A DNA stretch of 64,000 nucleotides. Origin: Aldehydirespirator sp965219165 (GTDB lineage Bacteria > Actinomycetota > Acidimicrobiia > Acidimicrobiales > Aldehydirespiratoraceae). Shown one piece after another: positions 56,390 through 63,856 of the stretch. The stretch spans positions 1,240,001 through 1,304,000 of the forward strand of contig CBDCMW010000002.1 of NCBI GenBank assembly GCA_965219165.1. Reading direction: 5' to 3'. The translations under genes and the position numbers were made by a program. Each line of letters begins with the position of its first letter. Position 1 is the first letter of the stretch. The notes below the pieces were generated by a model that was not told the origin of the DNA, did not search any database, and saw nothing but the letters and a program-made list of their open reading frames with translations.

Positions 56390-57723
56390 TCGACTCGGCC
56401 GTCTACGGCCACGGATGGTCCACTGCGGAGTCGGTGGCGCTGTTCTCCGAACGGGCCCGGCTCTCGCGCTGGGTGCATGTGCTCAAGGCTCTCGCGGCTG
56501 CACAGGCCGAACTGGGGATCATCCCGGAAGCGTCGGCGCAGGCGATAGACGGCCTTGACGCTGACAGCCTGGATGCGGCCGCGCTGGGCGCCGAGACCCG
56601 GCGGACCTCACACTCCGCCATCGGACTGGTGCGCGCGCTGCAGGCTCGTCTGCCCGAGCACGCCCGTGAGCACGTCTACTACGGAGCCACCGTGCAGGAT
56701 GTCTCCGACACGGCCGCCGCGCTGGAGATGCGGGCTGTCGGGGCGATCGTGTGGCGCGACCTGCGCGCCGTGGAGGGCTCACTGCTCGGGCTGGCCCTGC
56801 GCCATCGCGACACGCCGATGCTGGGCCGCACGCACGGCCAGCCCGGGGCTCCCGTGACCTTCGGCTTCAAGGTCGCGTCCTGGGCCGACGAGACGGCCCG
56901 ACACGTGGAGAGGTGGCGTCAATGCCGCCCACGCGTGGTGGTGGGGCAGCTGGCGGGCGCGGTGGGAGTTCTGGGCTTCTACGGCGAACTCGGCCCTGAA
57001 CTGCGTCACCGCTTCTGTGAGCGCCTCGGAGTGGGCGAGCCGGCCGTCTCCTGGCTGACGGCACGAGATCGCATAGCCGAGTTCGCCAACAACGCAGCTG
57101 TCGTCTCGGCCACGATGGCTCGCATGGCCAACGAGGTGTACAACCTCCAGCGACGCGAGATCGGAGAGGTGGCCGAAGCGGCGTCGGAGACCACCATGGG
57201 CAGCATCACGATGCCCCACAAGCGCAACCCGGAGCGCAGCGAGCAGATCGTGACGCTGGCGAGGCTGGTGCGCTCGGCTGCGGGGGTGCTCACCGAGACG
57301 ATGGTCGGCGACCACGAGCGCGACGGCAGGACGTGGAAGACCGAATGGGTGCTGCTGCCTGAGATGTGCCACTACCTGCTGGCTCAGCTCGGCTTGGCCC
57401 GCGACCTCGCTGCGGGCGTCGAGGTGGACGCGGAAGCGATGGCGGCCAACCTGGCCGGCATGGGCGACTTCGGGTCCCAGGAACTGCTGAGGCGCCTGTC
57501 GGCCCGGTTGGGCAAGCACCGAGCCAACGACGAATTGCAGCACGCCTACCGGCAGGTCCGCCAGCGCGGTGTGCCTCTGGCAGAGGTCCTGGAGGGCATC
57601 GCCACGCCCGCCGAGCTCGAGGGGCTGGATCGCCCCGCCACCGGCGCGGCCGGCGCGATGGTCGAAGCGGTCGTCGCCGCGGCGACCGAGCGCCGTGCGG
57701 GCGAGAGCGATGAGTGGGCTTAG
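56374..57723 (+). CDS. Aspartase/fumarase-superfamily lyase (adenylosuccinate-lyase-like)
   Basis: A 449-residue lyase: YYGATVQDVSDTAAALEM, MLGRTHGQPGAPVTFGFKVASWADE (catalytic His region), and the superfamily signature GSITMPHKRNPERSE, with FERDGRTWKTEW-type C-terminal half (VGDHERDGRTWKTEWVLLPEM). These enzymes eliminate a leaving group beta to a carboxylate. In the Xanthobacter coenzyme M pathway a superfamily member removes phosphate from phosphosulfolactate, making this a candidate for the step after ComA. The substrate is inferred from context only. GTG start at 56374, overlapping the previous gene by 16 bp; three bases separate it from the next lyase. Confidence 0.8.
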   Translation: MDAHLIDSAVYGHGWSTAESVALFSERARLSRWVHVLKALAAAQAELGIIPEASAQAIDGLDADSLDAAALGAETRRTSHSAIGLVRALQARLPEHAREHVYYGATVQDVSDTAAALEMRAVGAIVWRDLRAVEGSLLGLALRHRDTPMLGRTHGQPGAPVTFGFKVASWADETARHVERWRQCRPRVVVGQLAGAVGVLGFYGELGPELRHRFCERLGVGEPAVSWLTARDRIAEFANNAAVVSATMARMANEVYNLQRREIGEVAEAASETTMGSITMPHKRNPERSEQIVTLARLVRSAAGVLTETMVGDHERDGRTWKTEWVLLPEMCHYLLAQLGLARDLAAGVEVDAEAMAANLAGMGDFGSQELLRRLSARLGKHRANDELQHAYRQVRQRGVPLAEVLEGIATPAELEGLDRPATGAAGAMVEAVVAAATERRAGESDEWA

Positions 57724-57726
57724 CGG

Positions 57727-59247
57727 ATGAGTCGGGATCCGAACAAGGCCGGCTCTGCCCCGCGGCTCGCGGGGCCGTCGTCGGAGGCGCCGGCCCAGGA
57801 GCTGGTCGACGCTGGTTTTGCGTGGGAGATCGGGGATGCACCGTTGCTGCATCACGGCCTGAACCTCGCGGACATGGGCCATGTGCTGGACCTTCGGGCC
57901 CGGGGGCTCATTCCCGAGCCGGCCGCGGCCGACCTGCTGAGGGTCCTGCTGGACGCCCATCGCACCGACCCTGCCGACTTCCCCTACGACCCTGCCTTCG
58001 GGGAGGTCTACAACTCCCGGGAGCGCCACTTCGTGGAACGCATCGGCGACTCGGCCGGTTGGCTCCACGCCGGTCGGCCCCGCAGGGAGGCAGCCCGAGT
58101 CGCGCTGCGGCTGCTGCTGCGGTCCCAGACGGCGCGTCTGATCGAGGTCGGGAGCGATTTCGCGTCGACGGCCGCCGCGGTCGCGGCCGACCACGCCGAC
58201 ACGTTCATGGGCGACCAGACCTACCTGCAGCAGGCCCAGCCGTCCACGTTCGGCCACTACCTCCTCGCGTTCGTCCCGCCCGCCCTGCGCGACGGGGACC
58301 GGTTCTCGGCGGCCCTCGAGCAGGTCAACACCAGCCCCGGCGGCGCGGGCTGCGTGAACGGCAGCCGCTTGCTCGACGACAGGGGCGCGATCGCGGGGGC
58401 GCTCGGATTCGACGGCGTCATCGTCCACACCCGCGACGCAATGTGGCAGACCGACGTCTTCATCGACCTGCTGGCCACTTCGGCGAGCATGATCGCCAAC
58501 CAGGCCAAACTGGCCGAGGATCTCGAGATCTGGTCCAGCCAGGAGTTCGACTACGTCGACCTGGCCGGGCCGTTCACCCGGGCTTCGGTGCTGATGCCCC
58601 AGAAGCGCAACCCCTATGCCCTGTCCATCATCCGGGGGGCCAGCGGCGTGCTGATCGGCAGGATGAGCGGCTTCTTGGCTGTGGTCAAGAGCCCGTCGGC
58701 CCGCAGCGACAACCTGATCTTCGCCTACGGGGAGATCCCCAGGGCGCTCGATTTCACGATCAGGGTCAGCGCTCTGACGACTGGGGTGGTGAGAACCCTG
58801 ACCGTCAACGCGGAGCGGATGTGGTCGGAGCTCGAACGGGGCTTCACCCAGGCCACCGACCTCGCCGAGTATGTGATGGTGGTCGCCGGCGTGGACTACC
58901 GAACCGCGTACCACGTGGTGGGGCAGGCCGTGCGCGCGGCCAGCCGCCAGGGGCTCACGGGGCTGGACCTCACCCCCGAGATGCTGGACGACTCGGCCGA
59001 GGCGATCTGCGGGAGGCGTCTCGGGCTCGACGCCGCCGCGCTGGCCGAGGCTCTGGACCCGCGCCGGATCGTGGCCACCAGAAGAGCGACGGGCGGGGCG
59101 TCCCCCGGGGAAGTGAAATCGATGGCCGAGCAGTTCTCCGACCATGCCGCCCGATTGCGAGCTCGGGCGGTCGAGGCCCAGGAGCGCTATGCCCGCGCCG
59201 AGGAGAGGCTGCTCGACCGGGCCCGCGAGCTGGCCGGCGCCGGCTGA
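57727..59247 (+). CDS. Aspartase/fumarase-superfamily lyase (argininosuccinate-lyase-like)
   Basis: A 506-residue lyase of the argininosuccinate lyase branch: LLHHGLNLADMGHVLDLRARGLIP, EVYNSRERHFVERIG, FMGDQTYLQQAQPSTFGHYLLAF, and the signature SVLMPQKRNPYALSIIRG with the family's MPQKxNP core. C-terminal LTGLDLTPEMLDDSAEAICGRRLG resembles the ASL C-domain. No other arginine genes are near, so arginine synthesis is unlikely. As the second lyase of this operon it may act on another step of the same compound, for instance adding or removing an N- or S-nucleophile. ATG start, 3 bp after the previous stop. Confidence 0.8.
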   Translation: MSRDPNKAGSAPRLAGPSSEAPAQELVDAGFAWEIGDAPLLHHGLNLADMGHVLDLRARGLIPEPAAADLLRVLLDAHRTDPADFPYDPAFGEVYNSRERHFVERIGDSAGWLHAGRPRREAARVALRLLLRSQTARLIEVGSDFASTAAAVAADHADTFMGDQTYLQQAQPSTFGHYLLAFVPPALRDGDRFSAALEQVNTSPGGAGCVNGSRLLDDRGAIAGALGFDGVIVHTRDAMWQTDVFIDLLATSASMIANQAKLAEDLEIWSSQEFDYVDLAGPFTRASVLMPQKRNPYALSIIRGASGVLIGRMSGFLAVVKSPSARSDNLIFAYGEIPRALDFTIRVSALTTGVVRTLTVNAERMWSELERGFTQATDLAEYVMVVAGVDYRTAYHVVGQAVRAASRQGLTGLDLTPEMLDDSAEAICGRRLGLDAAALAEALDPRRIVATRRATGGASPGEVKSMAEQFSDHAARLRARAVEAQERYARAEERLLDRARELAGAG

Positions 59248-59366
59248 GCGGCCCGAGGGGGTAGGCCGTCGATCACGAGGATCCAAACAACCAGGACCTT
59301 CTCCATGTTCGCGGCCATGCTCGCCGTCGAGAATGCGGTGCTGGGGACGCCTTCGAGCACCTCGCT
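59248..59366. other. Intergenic stretch without clear content
   Basis: Between the second lyase and a small open frame I see no promoter, hairpin or gene fragment worth naming. It is somewhat less GC-rich than the operon before it. Confidence 0.4.
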
Positions 59367-59630
59367 TTGGAGGATCGGGAGGCGCTCGGGCCCGAAGTCG
59401 GCTGTGCAGTTCGCCTCCAGTCATACACATACGACGCTGAGGGTCACAAGAAGACTGGTACGGCTCGGCCCGTAGACGCGTACCTGCCGCGGGCGGTCGA
59501 TCGGGACCTGAACAGTCTCGCTGTCGCGGCGGGCAAGACACGAGAACGGCTTGAGCTTCTGCGAAGGGTACTCGGCTCCGACTTGGACCAAATCGTCGAC
59601 CTGCGCAACCAGCGCGGCGTAGACACCTAG
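59367..59630 (+). CDS. Small open frame next to the AbiE genes, doubtful
   Basis: An 87-codon frame reading MEDREALGPEVGCAVRLQSY... and ending RERLELLRRVLGSDLDQIVDLRNQRGVDT. The second half has a regular helical, charged pattern like a real protein fragment, and the frame is open upstream without a better start. No family is recognised and no ribosome site is obvious. Its TAG shares the CTAG palindrome with the stop of the convergent AbiEii gene. It may be the tail of a decayed gene. Confidence 0.3.
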   Translation: MEDREALGPEVGCAVRLQSYTYDAEGHKKTGTARPVDAYLPRAVDRDLNSLAVAAGKTRERLELLRRVLGSDLDQIVDLRNQRGVDT

Positions 59631-60412
59631 CTTTGACGATCGATTTCGTCTAGGACCGTGCGGGCCAGCTGTCCCGCAGCGTCCACTGTGTAGCCGTCTG
59701 GCCAGTCGGAGACGAGTCGCTCGACATCGGCTGTGAACTCTTGGTCCTCCAGCTTCGCCTCAAGGTTGGCGACCGCTCGCGCGGCTGTCCATTCGTCAGG
59801 TCTGTAGAGGCCGAAGCACGCAGCTATCCCGGTCGGCGATGCCCCTGCCTGCGCTACGGCGAGCCACAGGTCGAAGAGATCCCTCCCCTTTTTTCGCTGG
59901 AACAGCGCCCGGATCTTCGTGGCGGCCAACTCTTCCAGCACATAGGTCGCCACATCGGCGGCGCCCGAGAACCAGGGGCTGCCTACCGCAAACGCCTTGG
60001 TGACGGTCGGGCGCGCCGATGAGCGTTCGGAAGTGTTCAGCTCGATCTTGACCCGCATCCGTCCACCGCGAACGAAGGTCGAGTCGAGTCTGACCTTGGG
60101 GTGTCGGCGCACATCGGTGTGCACACGGTCGAAGCCCATGATCGCGGCGACCTCGCGGATCGCGTCGAGGACTTTGCCGACGCCGCCGGGGGTCCGTCGG
60201 ACATAGTCGAGATCCTCGCTGTAGCGCCACGGTCGATCGAGCCACACCTTGTGAAGGCAGGTTCCGCCGCGGAAGACGAGCTCGTCCCCGAGCAAGGGAT
60301 GGCTGGCGATCTCGACGATCAACCGGGAGAGAACCAGATCCTGCTCGACCTGCTCGAGCGTCGGCCAGGGGACCCGTCGCTGCCAGTGGGCGATATCGGC
60401 CTCGGTGATCAC
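59627..60412 (-). CDS. abiEii: AbiEii/AbiGii family nucleotidyltransferase toxin
   Basis: A 261-residue nucleotidyltransferase-fold toxin. HPLLGDELVFRGGTCLHKVW has the GG-x-K type nucleotidyltransferase motif, and WRYSEDLDYV carries the metal-binding Asp residues (S-E-D-L-D). LAATKIRALFQRKKGRDLFDLWLA is the conserved C-terminal Lys and KKxRDLxDLW element of AbiEii. AbiE systems give phage resistance through abortive infection. GTG start overlaps the antitoxin stop (GTGA), the standard AbiEi-AbiEii order. Confidence 0.9.
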   Translation of the reverse strand: MITEADIAHWQRRVPWPTLEQVEQDLVLSRLIVEIASHPLLGDELVFRGGTCLHKVWLDRPWRYSEDLDYVRRTPGGVGKVLDAIREVAAIMGFDRVHTDVRRHPKVRLDSTFVRGGRMRVKIELNTSERSSARPTVTKAFAVGSPWFSGAADVATYVLEELAATKIRALFQRKKGRDLFDLWLAVAQAGASPTGIAACFGLYRPDEWTAARAVANLEAKLEDQEFTADVERLVSDWPDGYTVDAAGQLARTVLDEIDRQS

Positions 60413-61239
60413 AGGTCGTGCTCGATCTCAGCATTGACCACAACGTGCCAGCGAGGGTCGCAGTGGCCGTCACGCCCGCCGGAGGACAGAAGCCGGTAGC
60501 GACTGCCGACGACGAGGGCATGCAGGGATGCGGTGTCGAATTGGACACCGGCCTCGGTGGCCATGAAGTCGATGAGGTATCCGGATCGCTGGGCTACGGC
60601 GACCGGATATCTCGCTCCAACTGATGTCAGCGCGGCAGGGTCGAGACTCCCGTCCATGAGCAGACCGCCGACGACGGTCGCGACGTTCGAGAGCCCTGCT
60701 CCATCCTTTGGCGATTCGACCAAGTCGAAGACGGTCACTTCGGGAGTCGACACCCAAATCCGGCCGGTCGGCACGCTGTGCTGCCAGTGAGGGCGCTCGA
60801 CCGCGGCGGCACGCTGGATGAACTGGATCCGGCCCCGCCCGATCCTGCGTCTCCTCAGCCGGGCCGGCGTTACCACCTGGAACACCATCGGCGCTTGATG
60901 CGAGGCCCCCAGAATGGCCGCGGCGGAGAGGAAGCCGACGTAGTAGGGGTGCCCGAGGTGCTCCATCAGCGGGTGGATGAAGTGACTCGGAGGCGGTGCG
61001 CCCGCGCTCCGGAACTCGGGCGGCACCGGCACCCAGCCCCGCTTGGTCACCGAGATCAGCTTGCCCGCCTTGCGGGGGCGCTCGAGACTGGCCGGCACCG
61101 ACGCGGCGCTCACCCCGAGCACCCCGGCGGCGTCGACTGTCGTGATGAAGTGGCGGCCCTGGCCGATGAGCCAGTCGGCTAGCCCGCTTGGCGACACGCC
61201 AGATCCAACCATGCCGCCTAGAGTATCAAAGTCTGGCAT
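60409..61239 (-). CDS. abiEi: AbiEi-type antitoxin
   Basis: A 276-residue AbiEi protein. The N-terminal winged helix (FITTVDAAGVLGVSAASVPASLERPRKAGKLISVTKRGWVPVPPEF) binds DNA. The following domain has HPYYVGFLSAAAILGASHQAPMVFQVVTP, VSTPEVTVFDLVESPKDGAGLSNVATVVGGL and a C-terminal segment typical of the antitoxin. It should repress its own operon and neutralise AbiEii. ATCAAA and TTTGAT half-sites at its start region (about 61222-61256) could be its operator, weakly supported. Confidence 0.85.
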   Translation of the reverse strand: MPDFDTLGGMVGSGVSPSGLADWLIGQGRHFITTVDAAGVLGVSAASVPASLERPRKAGKLISVTKRGWVPVPPEFRSAGAPPPSHFIHPLMEHLGHPYYVGFLSAAAILGASHQAPMVFQVVTPARLRRRRIGRGRIQFIQRAAAVERPHWQHSVPTGRIWVSTPEVTVFDLVESPKDGAGLSNVATVVGGLLMDGSLDPAALTSVGARYPVAVAQRSGYLIDFMATEAGVQFDTASLHALVVGSRYRLLSSGGRDGHCDPRWHVVVNAEIEHDL

Positions 61240-61375
61240 AAAGCCGATGTTTGATGCCTGAAGCGGACCGCTACTACGAGTAACGGCCTTGAAGCGATGA
61301 AACCCAACACAGGAACCGGCCGGCTTGGCCGCAGTCCTCGCGATCCCGCATTTCTCTTGCTACGCGCCGCTGTCG

Positions 61376-61381
61376 TATAGT
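61376..61381 (+). promoter_or_regulatory. Candidate -10 box (TATAGT) of the nitrile hydratase operon
   Basis: TATAGT lies 53 bp upstream of the nthB start and is the best -10 match in the 195-bp divergent gap. The -35 is unclear. A GGGAGG ribosome site precedes the ATG at 61435. Confidence 0.4.
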
Positions 61382-61434
61382 TGACGCACCGAGTTGCCGG
61401 CTGAAGAAATCCGAAGAGAAACTGGGAGGCTCCG

Positions 61435-62094
61435 ATGGACGGCATTCACGACATGGGAGGGATGCAGGGGTTCGGCACCGTGGCCATCGACCCCGACGAG
61501 CCGGTGTTCCGCGAACCCTGGCACGGCCGGGCGTTCGCCATGGGAGCCATGTCGATGGGCCTGTCGGGGACCAACCTCGACGCCTTCCGCCACGGCTTGG
61601 AGCGCCAGCACCCCCACGACTACCTGGCCGACGGCTACTACGGGCGCTGGCTCGCTTGCGCCGAGATGCTGCTGGTCGACAGCGGGGTGATCCCTCCCGG
61701 AGCGGTGGAGGCCAGAGCCCGCAACCTGGCGGGGGAGTCGGTCACCGAGCCGGCCGACGTCGAGGAGAACAAGCCCGTCTTCGAGCGGGGCGGCCCTGGG
61801 TCGCTGCGCGAGATCGACGACCCTCCCGCCTTCTCACCCGGGGACCAGGTGCGGGCCAAGGACATGCGCGCCGACGGGCACACTCGCCTGCCCGGATATG
61901 TGCGCGGGCGCAGCGGCACGGTTCACGCCCTGCGCCCGTCGGCTCTGCTTCCCGACACCAACGCCCACTTCGTGGGTGAGAACCCCCAGCACGTGTACAC
62001 CGTGGAGTTCGACTCGACTGAGCTGTGGGGCTCCGACGCGGAGGCGGCCAAGCTTCGAATCGATCTCTTCGAGAGCTACCTGGAGGCAACCTAG
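61435..62094 (+). CDS. nthB: Nitrile hydratase subunit beta
   Basis: A 219-residue beta subunit: MDGIHDMGGMQGFGTV start, EPVFREPWHGRAFAMGAM, HPHDYLADGYYGRWLACAEMLLVDSGVI, and the C-terminal SH3-like barrel FSPGDQVRAKDM, HTRLPGYVRGRSGTV and HVYTVEFDSTELWG. With the alpha subunit it hydrates nitriles to amides. The beta-alpha-activator order is that of the cobalt-type operons. GGGAGG precedes the ATG by 7 nt. The alpha gene starts directly after its stop codon. Confidence 0.95.
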   Translation: MDGIHDMGGMQGFGTVAIDPDEPVFREPWHGRAFAMGAMSMGLSGTNLDAFRHGLERQHPHDYLADGYYGRWLACAEMLLVDSGVIPPGAVEARARNLAGESVTEPADVEENKPVFERGGPGSLREIDDPPAFSPGDQVRAKDMRADGHTRLPGYVRGRSGTVHALRPSALLPDTNAHFVGENPQHVYTVEFDSTELWGSDAEAAKLRIDLFESYLEAT

Positions 62095-62694
62095 ATGGCT
62101 GAGCATTCCCATACTCAGGAGCGGCCCCCGCCCTCAGTGCGGGCCGAGGCTCTGGAATCGCTGCTGACCGAGCGCGGCCTCGTCAAGTCCGAGGTGCTCG
62201 ACGGCTTCATCAATCGCTTCGTCAACGATGTCGGCCCCATGAACGGCGCCAAGGTCGTGGCCAAGGCGTGGGTCGACGAGGACTATCGCCAGCGCCTGCT
62301 GGGCGACGGCACCGGAGCCGTCAAAGACCTGGGTTTCGCCGGCCCGCAGGGCGAGCACATCGTGGTGGTCGAGAACTCCGACGACGTGCACAACGTGGTG
62401 GTCTGCACGCTGTGCTCGTGCTACCCGTGGCCGGTTCTGGGCCTGCCACCCGAGTGGTACAAGGACCCGGCCTACCGCAGCCGCATGGTGCGTGAGCCGC
62501 GGACGCTTCTGAGCGAGATGGGCTTGAGCCTCGACGACCGCGTGGAAGTGAGGGTCTGGGACTCAAGTGCCGAGAACCGGTACCTGGTGCTGCCGCAGCG
62601 TCCCGAAGGCACCGAGAACCTCTCCGAGGAGGAGCTGGCGGGGCTCGTCACCCGCGACGCCATGGTGGGAGTGGCCAAGGTCGGCGGATCCTGA
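62095..62694 (+). CDS. nthA: Nitrile hydratase subunit alpha, cobalt type
   Basis: A 199-residue alpha subunit with the metal-binding motif VCTLCSC at 103-109: C104, C107 and C109 with backbone amides bind the metal. T105 instead of Ser marks the cobalt-type enzyme. LPPEWYKDPAYRSRMVREPRTLLSEMG and the N-terminal GLVKSEVLDGFINRF are typical. It hydrates nitriles to amides in the cytoplasm. Its ATG follows the nthB stop without a gap. Confidence 0.95.
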   Translation: MAEHSHTQERPPPSVRAEALESLLTERGLVKSEVLDGFINRFVNDVGPMNGAKVVAKAWVDEDYRQRLLGDGTGAVKDLGFAGPQGEHIVVVENSDDVHNVVVCTLCSCYPWPVLGLPPEWYKDPAYRSRMVREPRTLLSEMGLSLDDRVEVRVWDSSAENRYLVLPQRPEGTENLSEEELAGLVTRDAMVGVAKVGGS

Positions 62695-62703
62695 CGGGCG
62701 CCT

Positions 62704-63108
62704 GTGGCCCTGACCCTCGACATCGAAGGCCCAGCCGCCCCGCCCCGGCTCAACGGTGAGCTGGTGTTCGACGCGCCCTGGGAGGGCAGGACTTTCGCCA
62801 TGGCGATGGCCCTGGTGGAAGGGGGCCACTTCAGCTGGGACGACTTCCGCGACCATCTCATCGAGGCGGTGCAGCGCTGGGAGTCGGATCCCGTGGGCGA
62901 GTACCGCTACTACGAGCGCTGGCAGGAGGCGCTCGAGTCGATCGTGTCGGAGCTCGAGATCGTCGCCGGACCCGCGGTGGACGAGCTGGCCGCCGCCTAT
63001 GGGGACCGCCCGCCCGGCCATGACCACGACCACCACGGCGACGGCCACGATCACGACCACCATGGCCACGATCACGACCATGGCGACCGGGCTGGAGGAC
63101 CTGCCTAG
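62704..63108 (+). CDS. Nitrile hydratase activator / cobalt-loading accessory protein
   Basis: A 134-residue protein like the N-terminal half of the beta subunit (RLNGELVFDAPWEGRTFAMAMALVEGGHFSWDDFRDHLIEAV, YYERWQEALESIV), the known pattern of the P14K/NhlE activators that insert cobalt by subunit swapping. The C-terminus is a His/Asp-rich tail (GHDHDHHGDGHDHDHHGHDH), which would bind cobalt directly. GTG start, 9 bp after nthA. Confidence 0.85.
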   Translation: MALTLDIEGPAAPPRLNGELVFDAPWEGRTFAMAMALVEGGHFSWDDFRDHLIEAVQRWESDPVGEYRYYERWQEALESIVSELEIVAGPAVDELAAAYGDRPPGHDHDHHGDGHDHDHHGHDHDHGDRAGGPA

Positions 63109-63223
63109 CCCCGGACCTCGGCGGGCTCGAACCTCAGGCTTGACGTGGGTCTTGTCCGTGCTTTAGGTTGTGAAATAACTATGTCTCATCCGAAATGCTG
63201 GATGGACGAATGAAAGGCTTGTC

Positions 63224-63748
63224 ATGCCTCCTATCACGATTGTCTTCATAGCCACTGGATTGGTCGTATGGCTCAATGCCCTCTACTTCCTCGGTGTCGG
63301 TGCCGATGAGCAAGACGGAAAGAACCCTCTAGTAGGGATCGGCCATGCTTCCCTGGTCGTCGGTCTGCTCAACCTGGTTCAAGCCGTGTACATCATGTGG
63401 GCTCGACCGCTGGAGGGCGGAGATGTGGTCCTCGCTGGACTCATCGTGTTCTACGGGCTGTTCTTCGTGGTGCTGGGCAAGGCCGAGATGGAGGGATGGG
63501 ACCTGCGCGTGGTGGGCAACCTGGCCGTGCCGACGGCCATCCTGCCCCTCTTCTGGTGGGACGCCCTGCCCGGTGAGTGGATGCTCAGGTCGATCCTGAT
63601 CGTCTGGCTGGTCGCCTTCGGGGCGATTGCCCTCACCACCTACGGCAAGGTCCAAGCGAAGATCCTGGGGCTGGTTCTGGCCGGAACCGCGATCTACACC
63701 TTCTGGGTCCCGGCCCTGATCCTCGCCACGGGAAACGACATCCCCTAG
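63224..63748 (+). CDS. AmiS/UreI family amide or urea channel
   Basis: A 174-residue membrane protein with six likely helices (for example ITIVFIATGLVVWLNALYFLGVG and VLAGLIVFYGLFFVVLGKAEM). The pattern is the AmiS/UreI family of proton-gated urea or amide channels, often found with amidases or nitrile hydratases. It likely moves the amide or urea across the membrane. It lies 115 bp after the activator gene. Confidence 0.85.
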   Translation: MPPITIVFIATGLVVWLNALYFLGVGADEQDGKNPLVGIGHASLVVGLLNLVQAVYIMWARPLEGGDVVLAGLIVFYGLFFVVLGKAEMEGWDLRVVGNLAVPTAILPLFWWDALPGEWMLRSILIVWLVAFGAIALTTYGKVQAKILGLVLAGTAIYTFWVPALILATGNDIP

Positions 63749-63856
63749 CAGCGGGCAGAGCCGAGTCGCTCCGGGTCCGAACCTCGGCGACGGCTCGGCG
63801 ACCAAATCAGGTTGGCCGCCTCATGGTAGGAGCCGCCATCATGGTAGGAATGGCCT

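Noticed and set aside
57727..59247. Argininosuccinate lyase for arginine synthesis (argH)
   Set aside because: No other arginine genes nearby and the gene is coupled to the ComA operon; family resemblance alone is not enough to use the argH name.
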